Below are positions 36,354 to 46,854 of a stretch of DNA of 64,000 nt, in pieces; within the stretch, counting starts at the first letter, position 1; each line of letters starts with the position of its first letter. The DNA comes from Larsenimonas rhizosphaerae (GTDB lineage Bacteria; Pseudomonadota; Gammaproteobacteria; Pseudomonadales; Halomonadaceae): NCBI RefSeq assembly GCF_023700005.1, contig NZ_JAMLJK010000002.1, positions 310,001 through 374,000 on the forward strand. The letters run 5' to 3'. The notes beneath the pieces were generated by a model that searched no databases, was not told where the DNA came from, and saw only the letters and a list, made by a program, of their open reading frames with translations. The position numbers and the translations under genes were made by a program.

Positions 36354-37091
36354 ATGTCGTTTGACCCTTCACGTCGCTTCGTCGAGCGAAATCGCCGCTG
36401 GCATCCGCCTGCCTTCGCACCAGACTACAAGACCTCGGTGGCGCGTTCACCCCGGCAGTCGCTGGTCAGCCTGCAGCATCCGACGGCTACCGAGCTGCGC
36501 GGGCCGACATTTTCCCGGGCTGATCTGGGCCCTCACGACAACGATCTACTGCTGAATTATCGAGAAGGTACGCCGCAGGATGGGCTGCCGATCGGGGAGC
36601 GGATCATCATTTTCGGACGGGTCGTGGATCAGTTCGCAAAACCGGTGCCGCACACGCTGGTCGAGATGTGGCAGGCCAATGCCGGCGGCCGCTATCGCCA
36701 CAAGAAGGATCAGTATCTGGCTCCGCTGGACCCGAACTTTGGTGGCGTGGGGCGCACCCTGACCGATGAGCAGGGCTGGTATCGTTTCCGCACCATCCGC
36801 CCGGGTCCCTATCCGTGGCCCAATGGTGTCAATCACTGGCGACCGGCACACATTCACGTCTCCATCATGGGGTCTTCACTGTCGACGCGTCTGATTACGC
36901 AGCTTTATTTCGAGGGTGATCCGCTGATTCCCCGTTGCCCTATCGTGCAGACCCTGAATGACCGCGAGGCGGTAGAAAGCCTTACCGCGCGTCTGGATCT
37001 GGAGCGTAGCCGGCCCATGGATGCACTGGCTTACCGTTTCGATATTGTGACGCGCGGCGAATTTCAAACGTTTTTTGAATCACAGGGATAA
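36354..37091 (+). CDS. pcaH: Protocatechuate 3,4-dioxygenase beta subunit
   Basis: The iron-bearing beta subunit of the intradiol dioxygenase that cleaves protocatechuate to 3-carboxy-cis,cis-muconate. In this 245-residue protein the tyrosine and histidine ligands of Fe(III) fall in [17 protein letters not shown] and [10 protein letters not shown]. The [20 protein letters not shown] block is the family signature region. It is the first gene of pcaHG, which is separated from pcaG by 3 bases and probably activated by PcaQ. Confidence 0.96.
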   Translation: MSFDPSRRFVERNRRWHPPAFAPDYKTSVARSPRQSLVSLQHPTATELRGPTFSRADLGPHDNDLLLNYREGTPQDGLPIGERIIIFGRVVDQFAKPVPHTLVEMWQANAGGRYRHKKDQYLAPLDPNFGGVGRTLTDEQGWYRFRTIRPGPYPWPNGVNHWRPAHIHVSIMGSSLSTRLITQLYFEGDPLIPRCPIVQTLNDREAVESLTARLDLERSRPMDALAYRFDIVTRGEFQTFFESQG

Positions 37092-37094
37092 GCC

Positions 37095-37742
37095 ATGAGT
37101 CAGCTCAAACCACTCTCTGCCATCGCCCGTGCCGGGGATTTGATGTTTCGTGAAACGCCGTCCCAGACGGCCGGGCCGTATGTGCATATCGGTCTTGCCC
37201 TGTCGGTCGCCGGGCTGCCGCAGCGTGATATGGAAATATGGAATCAACTGGCGACGGAGGAGGCCGAGGGGGAGCGTATCGCTCTGGTCGGGACGGTCAT
37301 TGACGGCAATGGTGATGTCGTCAGGGACATCTTTGTCGAGGCGTGGCAGGCGAATGCCCGCGGTGAGTACTGTGACGAATATTCCCCGACCAACGCCTTT
37401 AACGGCTTTGGCCGTGCCGCGCCGGATGTTCTGAGTGACGGGGAGTGGTCCTTTGATACGATCAAGCCCGGATGCGTGAAGGACAGTCGCGGCCAGTGGA
37501 TGGCGCCTCACGTGGCGCTGAGCCTGTTTGCCCGGGGCATCAATCTGGCCTTGCATACACGACTTTATTTCGAGGATGAAGCACAGGCCAATGCCTCCTG
37601 TCCGGTGCTGAACGCCGTGGAGTCACCGCAGCGTCGTCAGACAATGATTGCCCGTCGGGACGGGGAGCGGCATGGAGTGCCCTGTTATCGGCTGGATATT
37701 TGTCTTCAGGGCGAGGGGGAAACGGTCTTCTTTGATTTTTAA
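37095..37742 (+). CDS. pcaG: Protocatechuate 3,4-dioxygenase alpha subunit
   Basis: The alpha subunit (215 residues) that pairs with PcaH; it keeps the fold but lacks the iron ligands. ETPSQTAGPYVHIGLALSVA near the start, VTVIDGNGDVVRDI-like sequence and WMAPHVALSLFARGINLALH are typical. It ends 11 bases from the convergent pobR stop, with no terminator visible between them. Confidence 0.95.
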   Translation: MSQLKPLSAIARAGDLMFRETPSQTAGPYVHIGLALSVAGLPQRDMEIWNQLATEEAEGERIALVGTVIDGNGDVVRDIFVEAWQANARGEYCDEYSPTNAFNGFGRAAPDVLSDGEWSFDTIKPGCVKDSRGQWMAPHVALSLFARGINLALHTRLYFEDEAQANASCPVLNAVESPQRRQTMIARRDGERHGVPCYRLDICLQGEGETVFFDF

Positions 37743-37753
37743 GCGGCGAAGCA

Positions 37754-38620
37754 TCAGCCTCGCTGACGAAACCGGGACGGCGAGGTGCCGGTATAACGCT
37801 TGAAAAAGCGGGCGAAATAACCGGGCTCGTCGAATCCCAGCTGTTCGGCAATCAACGTAATGCTCATGCTGGTGTAGGTCAGCTCGCGCCGGGCTTCCAG
37901 AAGGGTGCGTTCATTGAGCAGGGCCAGCGCACTCCGACCGGTATGTTTTATGCACAGGGCATTCAGGTGTGATGCGCTGATGCCCATCTCCTGTGCCAGC
38001 ACCGTAATGGTAGGGCGGGCTCGGAAGCGGGCGTCAATCAGGTGCTGGAACTGCGCCAGATGCTGTTCGGCTCGGCTTGCCGGCTGACGCCGGGCCTGCC
38101 GGCGGGGCATGTCGAGTCGCCAGGCCTTGCCGATCAGGGCACACAGCCAGGTATCCATCATGGTTTCGCGCCCGTGGGCGCGCCCTTCAAATTCCCGCCG
38201 GATCTCGTCGCGCAGCTCAAGAACCGGCGATGACGGTGACAGCGCGGTCCAGCCTCCTTCATCCAGCCAGCCTGCCGCCTCGGGGAGGCGCTGTCGCAGC
38301 CTGGCGATCATCGGGGCTGACAGCGTCAGAATATGGCCTCGGGTCTCGGCACTGAACCTGAAATGATGTACCGCCAGCGGCGGGACGCGGATCAATAGCG
38401 GGCCGTCATGCTGATGACGTCGTTGATCGATGCCCAGCGAGACCGGACCACTGTCCAGCAGTAACACATGCATCAAGTCCATGTGGCGATGGGCACGAAT
38501 ATTGAAATCGTGCAGACGGCTGCGGGCGAAGATCGATTCACAGTGAAGCAGATCGTCGACCGGCCACTGTAGCCGTTCACCGTACAGTGAAAAAACGGGT
38601 ACCTCATCGGGGCGATTCAT
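37754..38620 (-). CDS. pobR: PobR, AraC-family activator of pobA
   Basis: A 288-residue AraC/XylS-type regulator. An N-terminal cupin-like sensing domain (about 20-130; RAHRHMDLMHVLLLDSGPVS) precedes two helix-turn-helix motifs at the C terminus (VLAQEMGISASHLNALCIKH, and ITLIAEQLGFDEPGYFARFF followed by KRYTGTSPSRFR). Divergence from pobA and the family match the AraC-type PobR of pseudomonads and Azotobacter, which responds to 4-hydroxybenzoate. The 129-base gap to pobA must hold the control sites. Confidence 0.88.
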   Translation of the reverse strand: MNRPDEVPVFSLYGERLQWPVDDLLHCESIFARSRLHDFNIRAHRHMDLMHVLLLDSGPVSLGIDQRRHQHDGPLLIRVPPLAVHHFRFSAETRGHILTLSAPMIARLRQRLPEAAGWLDEGGWTALSPSSPVLELRDEIRREFEGRAHGRETMMDTWLCALIGKAWRLDMPRRQARRQPASRAEQHLAQFQHLIDARFRARPTITVLAQEMGISASHLNALCIKHTGRSALALLNERTLLEARRELTYTSMSITLIAEQLGFDEPGYFARFFKRYTGTSPSRFRQRG

Positions 38621-38731
38621 CTTCCTCCCGACGGACTGCCACTAAAGTGGACTGCAGATCCGCGATATGTGCTGGTTAATAGCGAAAAAGGCTCTTAATT
38701 TACCCTCTTTATCCCTGAAAAATGCAAGTAA

Positions 38732-40015
<1,284 letters not shown>

Positions 40016-40033
40016 TTGGCTCATGCTGGTAGT

Positions 40034-40204
40034 TGTCAAGATGGCCTGTCAAGAGGTGCGTCAAAAAATCACAACGATTACAGGTGCTTAAGCTTAAAGT
40101 GGCAGTAATGGGGTAGGGATGTTGACCATGTGTTCAGCAAACCGGCAGGGCGAAATTCACTGACCTGTCGTGATTATTACGGGTTGCTCACAAAGTTATC
40201 CACA
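40034..40204. other. Intergenic region with TGTCAAGA repeats and a DnaA box
   Basis: The 238-base gap 40016-40253 has TGTCAAGA at 40034-40041 (one mismatch at its first base context aside, the octamer core GTCAAGA is at 40035-40041) and at 40047-40054. A related CGTCAAAA follows at 40059-40066. A perfect DnaA box TTATCCACA is at 40196-40204, and a near match CTATCCACA lies in the 3' end of pobA (39967-39975). I see no gene here. Confidence 0.35.
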
Positions 40205-40216
40205 GGATGGAGAAGG

Positions 40217-40241
40217 CCGGTGGCGGCATGACCGCCACCGG
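40217..40241 (-). terminator. Hairpin after the FKBP gene
   Basis: A perfect 10-bp stem, CCGGTGGCGG (40217-40226) with CCGCCACCGG (40232-40241), follows the stop of the minus-strand FKBP gene. The downstream sequence has only a short T/C-rich run, so termination may be weak. Confidence 0.6.
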
Positions 40242-40253
40242 TTGATAACTCGG

Positions 40254-40964
40254 TTACTGTGCCTGGTCGGCCGGCGTGACCTTGTGCAGCTCAACCTTGA
40301 AGATCAGGGTTTCATTCGGCCCGATCGAGCCACCGGTACCTGCGCTGCCATAAGCCAGATCGGCGGGAACATACAGCATCCAGGTGGCACCTTCATGCAT
40401 GTTCTTGAGAGCTTCCTGCCAGCCCGGGATCACCTGGTTGACCTGGAAGCTGACGGGTTCGCCGCGCTTGTAGGAGCTGTCGAAGACGGTGCCATCGATC
40501 AGGGTGCCTTCGTAATCGACCTTGACGGTGTCATCCGCGGTAGGCTGTGGCCCGGTTCCTTTCTTGATCACCTTGTACTGAAGGCCTGAATCGGTGGTTT
40601 TTACGCCTTCCTTGTCTGCATTTTCCTTCAGGAAGGCTTCACCGGCCTGCTTGTTCTGTGTGGCGTCCTTCTCCTGCTCGGCCTTTTGCTGAGCAATCTG
40701 TTTCTTCTGATAGCTGGTCAGCGTCTGAGTAATCTGCTCATCGGACATTTTCAGGTCATTGCCTGAATAGACGTCCTTGATGGCCTGGGTCAGGGCATCT
40801 ACATCTACCTTGTCCATGTCCTGCTTGAGGCTGCGAGACAGGGTAACGCCTACGCTATAGCTCAGTTTTGCCTGATCGTCTGTCAGGGATGACGGGGTAT
40901 CTGCCGCCCATACCGTGGTGCTTGCCAGTGTGCCGATAAGTAACGCGCCTGCCAGTTTTTTCAT
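40254..40964 (-). CDS. FKBP-type peptidyl-prolyl isomerase, periplasmic
   Basis: A 236-residue exported FKBP of the Mip/FkpA/FklB type. The signal peptide is residues 1-21 (MKKLAGALLIGTLASTTVWA). A helical dimerisation domain (about 25-125) precedes the isomerase domain, which shows VKVDYEGTLIDGTVFDSSYK, VNQVIPGWQEALKNMHEGA and LAYGSAG. It would assist folding of envelope proteins. GAGGAC precedes the ATG at 40964; an in-frame ATG 21 bases upstream is less likely because it spoils the signal peptide. Confidence 0.93.
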   Translation of the reverse strand: MKKLAGALLIGTLASTTVWAADTPSSLTDDQAKLSYSVGVTLSRSLKQDMDKVDVDALTQAIKDVYSGNDLKMSDEQITQTLTSYQKKQIAQQKAEQEKDATQNKQAGEAFLKENADKEGVKTTDSGLQYKVIKKGTGPQPTADDTVKVDYEGTLIDGTVFDSSYKRGEPVSFQVNQVIPGWQEALKNMHEGATWMLYVPADLAYGSAGTGGSIGPNETLIFKVELHKVTPADQAQ

Positions 40965-41030
40965 GAAACGTCCTCGTTGATGCAACCAGACCAGTACGGA
41001 ATACTGGTATTTATGTGTGATGTGACTGTA

Positions 41031-41534
41031 TCAGGATGTTCCTGGTTCCGCATGAGGCTGAATTTGCGCCAGTGTTCGGGCAACCAGTCTGCGGCTGTCC
41101 AGCGACAGGCCTGGAGCCCAGCGGGCCAGTGAGGTTTCCAGTGACTCGCCATGTGCCTTCCGGCGGACGGCATTTTCCTGCGCCTTGAGGGCGTCCAGCC
41201 GGGTCAGGGCCTCGCGCTCACTGTCGAGCTCATCCACCTTGAGCTGTTCACGTATTCCATGGGCCAGTGGCGAGTGAGCTGCCGTGCCCTTGAGGGCCTG
41301 GCGACAGCGCCTCAGTGGCAGGGTCATGTCATGCTGCCAGCGTCGTACGCCCGCCAGTGCCGCTTCCCAGTCGTTGTTCAGGGTCAGACCCTGCTGGTCC
41401 AGCCAGCAAAGCCACAGTAGTTCGCAGACATCAAGGCCGGCATTCTCCTGAAGATCCAGACACAGGGCCTGAACACCGTCTTTCGCGTACAAGCGCAGCG
41501 CGTAGTGCCACAATTGCGTAGAATGGTCGGTCAT
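41031..41534 (-). CDS. TIGR02444 family protein
   Basis: A 167-residue helical protein of the TIGR02444 family, recognised by LWHYALRLYAKDGVQALCLD at the N terminus and ENAGLDVCELLWLCWL. Members are commonly found beside the YheS-type ABC-F gene, as here (divergent, 68 bases apart). Its function is unknown. Three cysteines fall in the first 65 residues. Confidence 0.8.
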   Translation of the reverse strand: MTDHSTQLWHYALRLYAKDGVQALCLDLQENAGLDVCELLWLCWLDQQGLTLNNDWEAALAGVRRWQHDMTLPLRRCRQALKGTAAHSPLAHGIREQLKVDELDSEREALTRLDALKAQENAVRRKAHGESLETSLARWAPGLSLDSRRLVARTLAQIQPHAEPGTS

Positions 41535-41602
41535 TTATCGCCTCAGAATAGTCCCGCCCCCGCCTTTCGGGGCGTGGAACGTATGAACGCCGTGGAGAGA
41601 AC

Positions 41603-43516
41603 ATGATTGCATTTCGACAACTGGCGCTGCAACGCGGTGGGACGCCGCTGATTACCAGTGCCGATGTTCGCATCAACGATGGCAGCCGAGTAGGTATTGT
41701 CGGCCCCAACGGAGCCGGCAAATCGAGCCTGTTCAAGCTGCTGCTTGGCGAGTTGACGCCTGATCAGGGCAGTATCGACTATACCAACGGATTGCGCATG
41801 GCCCACATGGCCCAGGAGCTTGATGCCCTGGATCGGCCGATCGTTGAAGTGGTCATGGACGGCGACCCGGCACTGAGAGAGGTCGAGCGCTCGCTTGAAG
41901 TGGCCCGTGAGGCCGGTGACAACCACCGGGAAGCCGAACTGCACGGCCACTTTGACGCGCTGGACGGGTATACCGCCCGCTCCAGGGCCGAACAGCTGTT
42001 GATGGGGCTCGGGTTTACCCAGCCTCAGCTTCGGGCTCCGCTCAGCGATTTTTCCGGTGGCTGGCGGATGCGTGTCAATCTCGCCAAGACCCTGTTCATG
42101 CCCTCGGACCTGATGCTGCTGGACGAGCCGACCAACCACCTGGATCTGGATGCCCTGCTGTGGCTGGAACAGTGGCTTGTCCGTTATGAGGGCACGCTGC
42201 TGCTGATCTCTCATGACCGCGACTTTCTGGATGCGGTCTGCAACCATATTCTGCATTTTGATCATGGTACCCTGGTGCTCTATCGCGGTGGCTATTCCAC
42301 GTTCGAGCGCACGCGTGCCGAACAGATTGCCCAGCGCGAGGCGCAGCGGGTCAAACAGGAGGCGCGTCGGGCCGAGATCGAGCAGTTTGTTGCACGGTTC
42401 AAGGCCAAGGCCACCAAGGCTCGTCAGGCGCAGAGTCGACTCAAGATGCTCGAGCGAATGGAAGATATTGCCGCGACCCGTGCCGATTCTCCGTTCCAGT
42501 TCACCCTGCCCTGTGCCGACAAGACCTCTCATCCCCTGCTGGCGCTGGATCATGCCGAGCTGGGATATGCTGATACGGCAATTCTGTCGCAGGTACGTCT
42601 GACGCTGGCGCCTGGGCAGCGCATTGGTCTGCTGGGCCCCAACGGAGCGGGCAAGTCGACGTTGATCAAGTCGTTGACCGGTGATCAGGCCTTGATCAAT
42701 GGCAAGCGGGTGGAAGGCGAACACCTGGTGCTGGGGTATTTCGCACAGCATCAGCTGGAAGCCCTGGATATCAAGGCCAGCCCGTTCATGCACATTCAGC
42801 GGCTTTCGCCTGGCGCCAGTGATCAGGATATCCGCAATTTCCTCGGGGGCTTCGGGTTCAAGGGGGACGATATCTTCAGTGAAGTGGGCAAGTTTTCCGG
42901 TGGCGAGAAGGCGCGCCTGGCCCTTTCACTGATTGCCTGGCAACGGCCCAACCTGCTGTTGCTCGATGAGCCGACCAACCACCTTGATCTGGACATGCGT
43001 GAGGCCCTGACCGAGGCGCTGGCAGCGTTCGAGGGCGCTGTCGTGATCGTCTCGCACGACCGACATCTGTTGAACGCCAGCGTTGACGAGTTCTGGTGCG
43101 TGGCGGATGGGCGAGTCACGGCCTTTGACGGAAACCTGGAAGACTACCGTCAATGGCTCAAGCAGCGTGAAATGACGCGCAGTACCGCTGATGCGTCTTC
43201 CGGCGCTGCCGAGCCGCGGGTGGATAAGAAGGCGGCTCGCAAGGCCGCAGCCGAGCTGCGTGAAAGGATGCGCCCGCTCAGGAACACTCGCGACAAGGCT
43301 GAAAAGACCATGGTCGCGCTGCAGAAGGACCTTGATGCGCTGGAGCAGTCGCTGGGAGATGACACGCTTTATACCGATAGCCGCCGCAAGGATGAGCTGA
43401 ACCGGCTGCTGACTCGGCAGGGGGAGCTCAAGACACAACTGGACGCCAGTGAGCAGGCCTGGCTTGATGCCGAAGAGGCGCTTGAGGCCTATGCTGATAC
43501 GCTGGATGCCTCCTGA
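41603..43516 (+). CDS. yheS: ABC-F family ribosome-associated ATPase YheS
   Basis: A 637-residue ABC-F protein with two nucleotide-binding domains and no membrane part. The Walker A motifs are GPNGAGKSS (about 34-42) and GPNGAGKST (about 347-355). The signatures are FSGGWRMR and FSGGEKARL, and the Walker B/ABC-F motif LLDEPTNHLDL occurs twice. The inter-domain linker (RAEQIAQREAQRVKQEARRA and on) and a charged C-terminal coiled coil are present. The length equals that of E. coli YheS. ABC-F factors act on stalled ribosomes. It is followed 17 bases on by a small lipoprotein gene. Confidence 0.94.
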   Translation: MIAFRQLALQRGGTPLITSADVRINDGSRVGIVGPNGAGKSSLFKLLLGELTPDQGSIDYTNGLRMAHMAQELDALDRPIVEVVMDGDPALREVERSLEVAREAGDNHREAELHGHFDALDGYTARSRAEQLLMGLGFTQPQLRAPLSDFSGGWRMRVNLAKTLFMPSDLMLLDEPTNHLDLDALLWLEQWLVRYEGTLLLISHDRDFLDAVCNHILHFDHGTLVLYRGGYSTFERTRAEQIAQREAQRVKQEARRAEIEQFVARFKAKATKARQAQSRLKMLERMEDIAATRADSPFQFTLPCADKTSHPLLALDHAELGYADTAILSQVRLTLAPGQRIGLLGPNGAGKSTLIKSLTGDQALINGKRVEGEHLVLGYFAQHQLEALDIKASPFMHIQRLSPGASDQDIRNFLGGFGFKGDDIFSEVGKFSGGEKARLALSLIAWQRPNLLLLDEPTNHLDLDMREALTEALAAFEGAVVIVSHDRHLLNASVDEFWCVADGRVTAFDGNLEDYRQWLKQREMTRSTADASSGAAEPRVDKKAARKAAAELRERMRPLRNTRDKAEKTMVALQKDLDALEQSLGDDTLYTDSRRKDELNRLLTRQGELKTQLDASEQAWLDAEEALEAYADTLDAS

Positions 43517-43533
43517 GACAGGGAGAAGGAACC

Positions 43534-43815
43534 ATGATGACAAGAAGCCGAGGGACGTGGTGGCTGGCAGGCGTGCTGGTTCTGCTGGCCGGTTGCGCCA
43601 ATGACACCCTGACGATGAGCAACTATGAGCGGTTAAGCCCGGGCATGACCCGTGCCGAGGTGGAGGCTGTGCTGGGTGAGGGTGAAAAATGTACTGGTGC
43701 CATGGGGTTTTCCAATTGTGTATGGGGTGACCGCAGGCGATCGATACAGGCGCAGTTCGTAGCCAACAGGGCCATCACGTTCCAGTATCAGGGGCTTGAG
43801 CAGACCGGACGCTAG
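43534..43815 (+). CDS. Small lipoprotein, SmpA/OmlA-like domain
   Basis: A 93-residue lipoprotein. The signal peptide ends in lipobox LLAGC (Cys21). The mature part has the YERLSPGMTRAEVEAVLGEG motif typical of SmpA/OmlA (BamE-like) small folds, with two further cysteines (EKCTG, NCVWG). Its function is unknown; it is not BamE itself, which is shaped differently. It probably shares the yheS transcript. Confidence 0.78.
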   Translation: MMTRSRGTWWLAGVLVLLAGCANDTLTMSNYERLSPGMTRAEVEAVLGEGEKCTGAMGFSNCVWGDRRRSIQAQFVANRAITFQYQGLEQTGR

Positions 43816-43883
43816 AGCGTCTGTGGCATGGCACTGACATCATCCCGTCTGCGGCGGTAAGTCACATGTCCCGTGATCACCGT

Positions 43884-43910
43884 ACAGGGGCGCCCATGGG
43901 GCGCCCCTGT
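43884..43910. terminator. GC-rich palindromic hairpin between convergent genes
   Basis: ACAGGGGCGCCC (43884-43895) pairs with GGGCGCCCCTGT (43899-43910) around ATG. It lies between the lipoprotein gene and the convergent 3-hydroxybutyrate dehydrogenase gene. No T-tract is present, so it may be a factor-assisted or bidirectional terminator. Confidence 0.5.
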
Positions 43911-43926
43911 CGTATCAGGCCCTGAC

Positions 43927-44730
43927 TTACTGCATGTACCAGCCATGGCTTACCAGAATGGACTGGCCTGTCAGCGCGTTGGACGGGAAGGTCACCAGGT
44001 ACAGCGCTGTTTCTGCCACGTCCTCGACGGTGGTGAACGTCTGATCCACGGTGTCCTTCAGGAAGATCTTCTCGACGACTTCATCTTCGGTCATGTTGTG
44101 CTCGCGCGCCTGATCGGGGATCTGTTTTTCCACCAGCGGTGTTTTTACATACCCCGGGCAGATGGTGTTTGAACGGATACCGTACTGGGCACCTTCCTTG
44201 GCCATGGTGCGGCACAGACCCAGCAGGCCGTGCTTGGCCGTAACGTAGGGTGACTTCATGGCCGAGGCCTCATGGGAGTGGGCCGAGCCCATGTACAGCA
44301 GGCAGCCGCCTTCCTTCTGAGTCATCATCTGGCGAAACGCCGCTCGGGTGCACAGGAAGCTGCCATCCAGCTGGACATCGGTCACCTTCTTCCAGTTGGC
44401 GTAGGAAAGCTTGTGGATCGGTTCGACATGCTGGGCGCCGGCATTGGCAATCATGATATCCAGCCGGCCGAACTGGTCGATGGCGGCCTTGAAGGCATCT
44501 TCTACTTCCTGTTCATCCGTCACGTTGGCTGCAACGCCCAGCGCGGTGCCGCCCGCGCGTCCGATATCCTCCGCTGCCTTGTCGGCGGCGTCCTTGTCCA
44601 TGTCGAGAATCACGACCCTTGCGCCCTGTTCCGCAAATAAAACAGCAATCTGCTTGCCGATGCCGCTGGCGGCGCCGGTGATCAGGGCGACCTTGTCCTT
44701 GAGGCGGTCCTGCGCGGGGTAGGCTGACAT
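43927..44730 (-). CDS. 3-hydroxybutyrate dehydrogenase
   Basis: A 267-residue short-chain dehydrogenase that oxidises D-3-hydroxybutyrate to acetoacetate with NAD. The cofactor loop is TGAASGIG (18-25); D43 (ILDMDK) fits NAD; N97 is in NAGA; the catalytic residues are S149, Y162 and K166. FLKDTVDQTFTTVEDVAETA near the C terminus is typical of BdhA. AAGGAGAG precedes the ATG at 44730. It is the last gene of the patatin-adc-bdhA unit, with a 90-base gap to adc. Confidence 0.92.
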   Translation of the reverse strand: MSAYPAQDRLKDKVALITGAASGIGKQIAVLFAEQGARVVILDMDKDAADKAAEDIGRAGGTALGVAANVTDEQEVEDAFKAAIDQFGRLDIMIANAGAQHVEPIHKLSYANWKKVTDVQLDGSFLCTRAAFRQMMTQKEGGCLLYMGSAHSHEASAMKSPYVTAKHGLLGLCRTMAKEGAQYGIRSNTICPGYVKTPLVEKQIPDQAREHNMTEDEVVEKIFLKDTVDQTFTTVEDVAETALYLVTFPSNALTGQSILVSHGWYMQ

Positions 44731-44820
44731 ATGGCTCTCCTTGGCGATGGTCGGGCGCGTCGTGCCCGTACTGGAATGAAACCGCGCGGGGCATCCCGGC
44801 ACCGTTTCGAGAATATCAGG

Positions 44821-45564
44821 TTAGGCTAAATAGTCGTGTACTACCCGGCCGTAGGGCAGGGTGAGGTCAGTCAGGAGGTGCTGAACGCTGACAATGTCCC
44901 GCACCGGCAGATCCGCGACCGGGGCGAAGACGTGTTCATACAGCTGCAGGCGCCCCGGGCCTTCCCACGCGCCCTTGATCACCAGATCCTCCAGGCCCAC
45001 TTCCACCAGTTCAGCAATGCGCGGGCTGCCATCGACATGGGGAATCAGCTTGTACAGCAGGGTGGGCGTGTCCAGCATATCCTGGCGCACCCTGTTCGTA
45101 TCCAGAGCACGGTGCTTGAACCCCATGGTGGCCTGAGCTACCGGCATGCCGGCGTATTCAAGCGTGCCGGTGAGGGTGTCATGCATGATCGAAAGCCGCG
45201 GGGTGGCCAGCTTCTTGGGGAACCCCCACAGTTCCCGGCCCCCGGCAATGGGCGCGTGGTCGTCCAGATACATGGCGCGCTGATAGCCGTAGGCCTTTCC
45301 TTCAAGGAGGCAGGGAATGACCTGGCCGGACTCGACGTACTGCCCGAAACCGGTGGAATCCGGCATGTTGATGAATTCAAATTTCACCAGCGGCTCATCG
45401 AAGGTCAGTGGCTCCGGCAGTACTCGCCGGAGGGCCTGGGCATCGGTGCGGTAGGTGATGTTGAAAAACTCCCGGTTCACGAACCGATAGGGGCCCGGTG
45501 GATAGGAGGGGCAGTCCCAGGGCATGGCAACGCTGTGCTCGGGCAGGGAAGGGGTTTTTTTCAT
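44821..45564 (-). CDS. Acetoacetate decarboxylase
   Basis: A 247-residue acetoacetate decarboxylase-family protein. The Schiff-base lysine is in [12 protein letters not shown] (K117 or K118), and E80-region sequence [20 protein letters not shown] is also typical. It would convert acetoacetate to acetone and CO2. Sitting between a patatin-like protein gene and a 3-hydroxybutyrate dehydrogenase gene, it may balance acetoacetate from polyhydroxybutyrate breakdown. An AGGAGCATG ribosome site lies at the start. Confidence 0.9.
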   Translation of the reverse strand: MKKTPSLPEHSVAMPWDCPSYPPGPYRFVNREFFNITYRTDAQALRRVLPEPLTFDEPLVKFEFINMPDSTGFGQYVESGQVIPCLLEGKAYGYQRAMYLDDHAPIAGGRELWGFPKKLATPRLSIMHDTLTGTLEYAGMPVAQATMGFKHRALDTNRVRQDMLDTPTLLYKLIPHVDGSPRIAELVEVGLEDLVIKGAWEGPGRLQLYEHVFAPVADLPVRDIVSVQHLLTDLTLPYGRVVHDYLA

Positions 45565-45617
45565 GACATGCTCCTGTGTTTCGTGATCCGGTCGGGCAGG
45601 GGCCCACTGGCCGGTGC

Positions 45618-46754
45618 TCAGGATTCTTCAACCAGCTGGCCATCCCTGTTGCTGCGAAAACTGCAGACGCGGGCGCCGATGTCATCGCTGACCGGGTCCT
45701 TGTGACAGGGGCAGATGTCGAGGGCCTGGGTCATGTCATCGTGGCCTGCCTGTCGGCGCGCGACGATGCTTGACCAGGAAAAGTCGATGTCCTTCTGCGC
45801 GGTTTCCTGTTCTCGTACCGGTGCCAGCAATCGCACGATATTGACCGGCTGCTGAAGGCCCAGTTTCAGGATTTCACTGATCTGGGAGGTGTGACGTACT
45901 TCTTCGGGCAGATGGTGGGACAGGGTGCGAATGGCGGCCTTCAGGGCATGAATACGCTTCAGGAAGTGTACGTTCTGACCTGCACGGGTGGCGTACTGAA
46001 TGTCCTTTTCCCGATTGATGGCTTCCATGATGGTCGAGGGCGCCGGTCCGGCGGCGTGCCAGAGATCCACCACGTAGCAGTTGACGGGCAGGTTGCTGCC
46101 GGGCGGCTCTTCTTCCAGTACATAATCAAGCGGTGTGTTGGAGACGAGCCCGCCATCCCAGTAGAGCTCGCCGTCAACCTCTACCGGCGGAAAGCCGGGA
46201 GGAAGTGCACCGCTGGCCATGATGTGTTCGGCATTCAGGGGGTGATGGTGGCTATCGAAGTAGGTCAGTTCCCCCTTGCCAACATTGACGGCGCCGACAC
46301 TCAATCGGATGCCATCATGAAAGTTGCGAGTGCCCAGGGCATCGAAATCCACCAGCCGATTCAGGGTGGCCCGCAGGGCCGAGGTGTCATAGAACCCGGG
46401 CAATGTGCCGTTGGGGTGTAACAGTGGAATCGACCAGGGGCGGCGAGGCGTGAAAAAGTTCGGTACGCCGCGGGTCAGTGCCATATAGCGTGCGGCCTGA
46501 CTCTCCATTCTGTCGCTCTGCGGGCCGAAGCTGTGGCCGGGCTGGGCAATCTCTTCCCAGAAGGCTTCCAGACGCTGCAGGCTGTGTTCGGTGTCGCCAC
46601 CGGCAATCAGTGCCCCATTCAGCGCGCCCACCGAGGTACCCACGACCCAGTCAGGTCGTATGCCTGCCCGGTTCAGCGCCTCGTAAACACCTACCTGATA
46701 GGCCCCCAGAGCGCCTCCGCCCTGCAACAACAGGATATTCATTGCCCGCGACAT
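45618..46754 (-). CDS. Patatin-like phospholipase family protein (DUF3734)
   Basis: A 378-residue patatin-fold serine hydrolase. The oxyanion loop GGGALG is at 12-17, nucleophile S41 is in GTSVG, and D200 is in WDGG, giving the Ser-Asp dyad. The C-terminal third matches the DUF3734 extension seen in patatins of polyhydroxybutyrate-producing bacteria. The substrate is unproven (lipid, or material of PHB granules). GGGAGGG precedes the ATG at 46754. It heads the three-gene unit with acetoacetate decarboxylase and 3-hydroxybutyrate dehydrogenase. Confidence 0.9.
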   Translation of the reverse strand: MSRAMNILLLQGGGALGAYQVGVYEALNRAGIRPDWVVGTSVGALNGALIAGGDTEHSLQRLEAFWEEIAQPGHSFGPQSDRMESQAARYMALTRGVPNFFTPRRPWSIPLLHPNGTLPGFYDTSALRATLNRLVDFDALGTRNFHDGIRLSVGAVNVGKGELTYFDSHHHPLNAEHIMASGALPPGFPPVEVDGELYWDGGLVSNTPLDYVLEEEPPGSNLPVNCYVVDLWHAAGPAPSTIMEAINREKDIQYATRAGQNVHFLKRIHALKAAIRTLSHHLPEEVRHTSQISEILKLGLQQPVNIVRLLAPVREQETAQKDIDFSWSSIVARRQAGHDDMTQALDICPCHKDPVSDDIGARVCSFRSNRDGQLVEES

Positions 46755-46829
46755 CAGACCCTCCCGAACGCAGCACACTGTGGCGCTGCGGGGTGAACGT
46801 GATTTTATTCCAGCCTAGGAAAGTTTATG

Positions 46830-46840
46830 TTGCGGTGCAA
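46830..46840. promoter_or_regulatory. Palindrome TTGC-GGT-GCAA, possible PhaR-type site
   Basis: An 11-bp palindrome about 76 bases upstream of the patatin gene. TGC-N3-GCA motifs are bound by the polyhydroxyalkanoate regulator PhaR in other bacteria. The gene content of the operon makes this a reasonable candidate operator. Confidence 0.35.
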
Positions 46841-46854
46841 TATAAAAACGGGGG

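Noticed and set aside
41543-42793. A 416-codon minus-strand frame opposite yheS
   Set aside because: It is the shadow of a high-GC ABC-F gene; the composition (His/Gln/Arg-rich) is typical of antisense translation.
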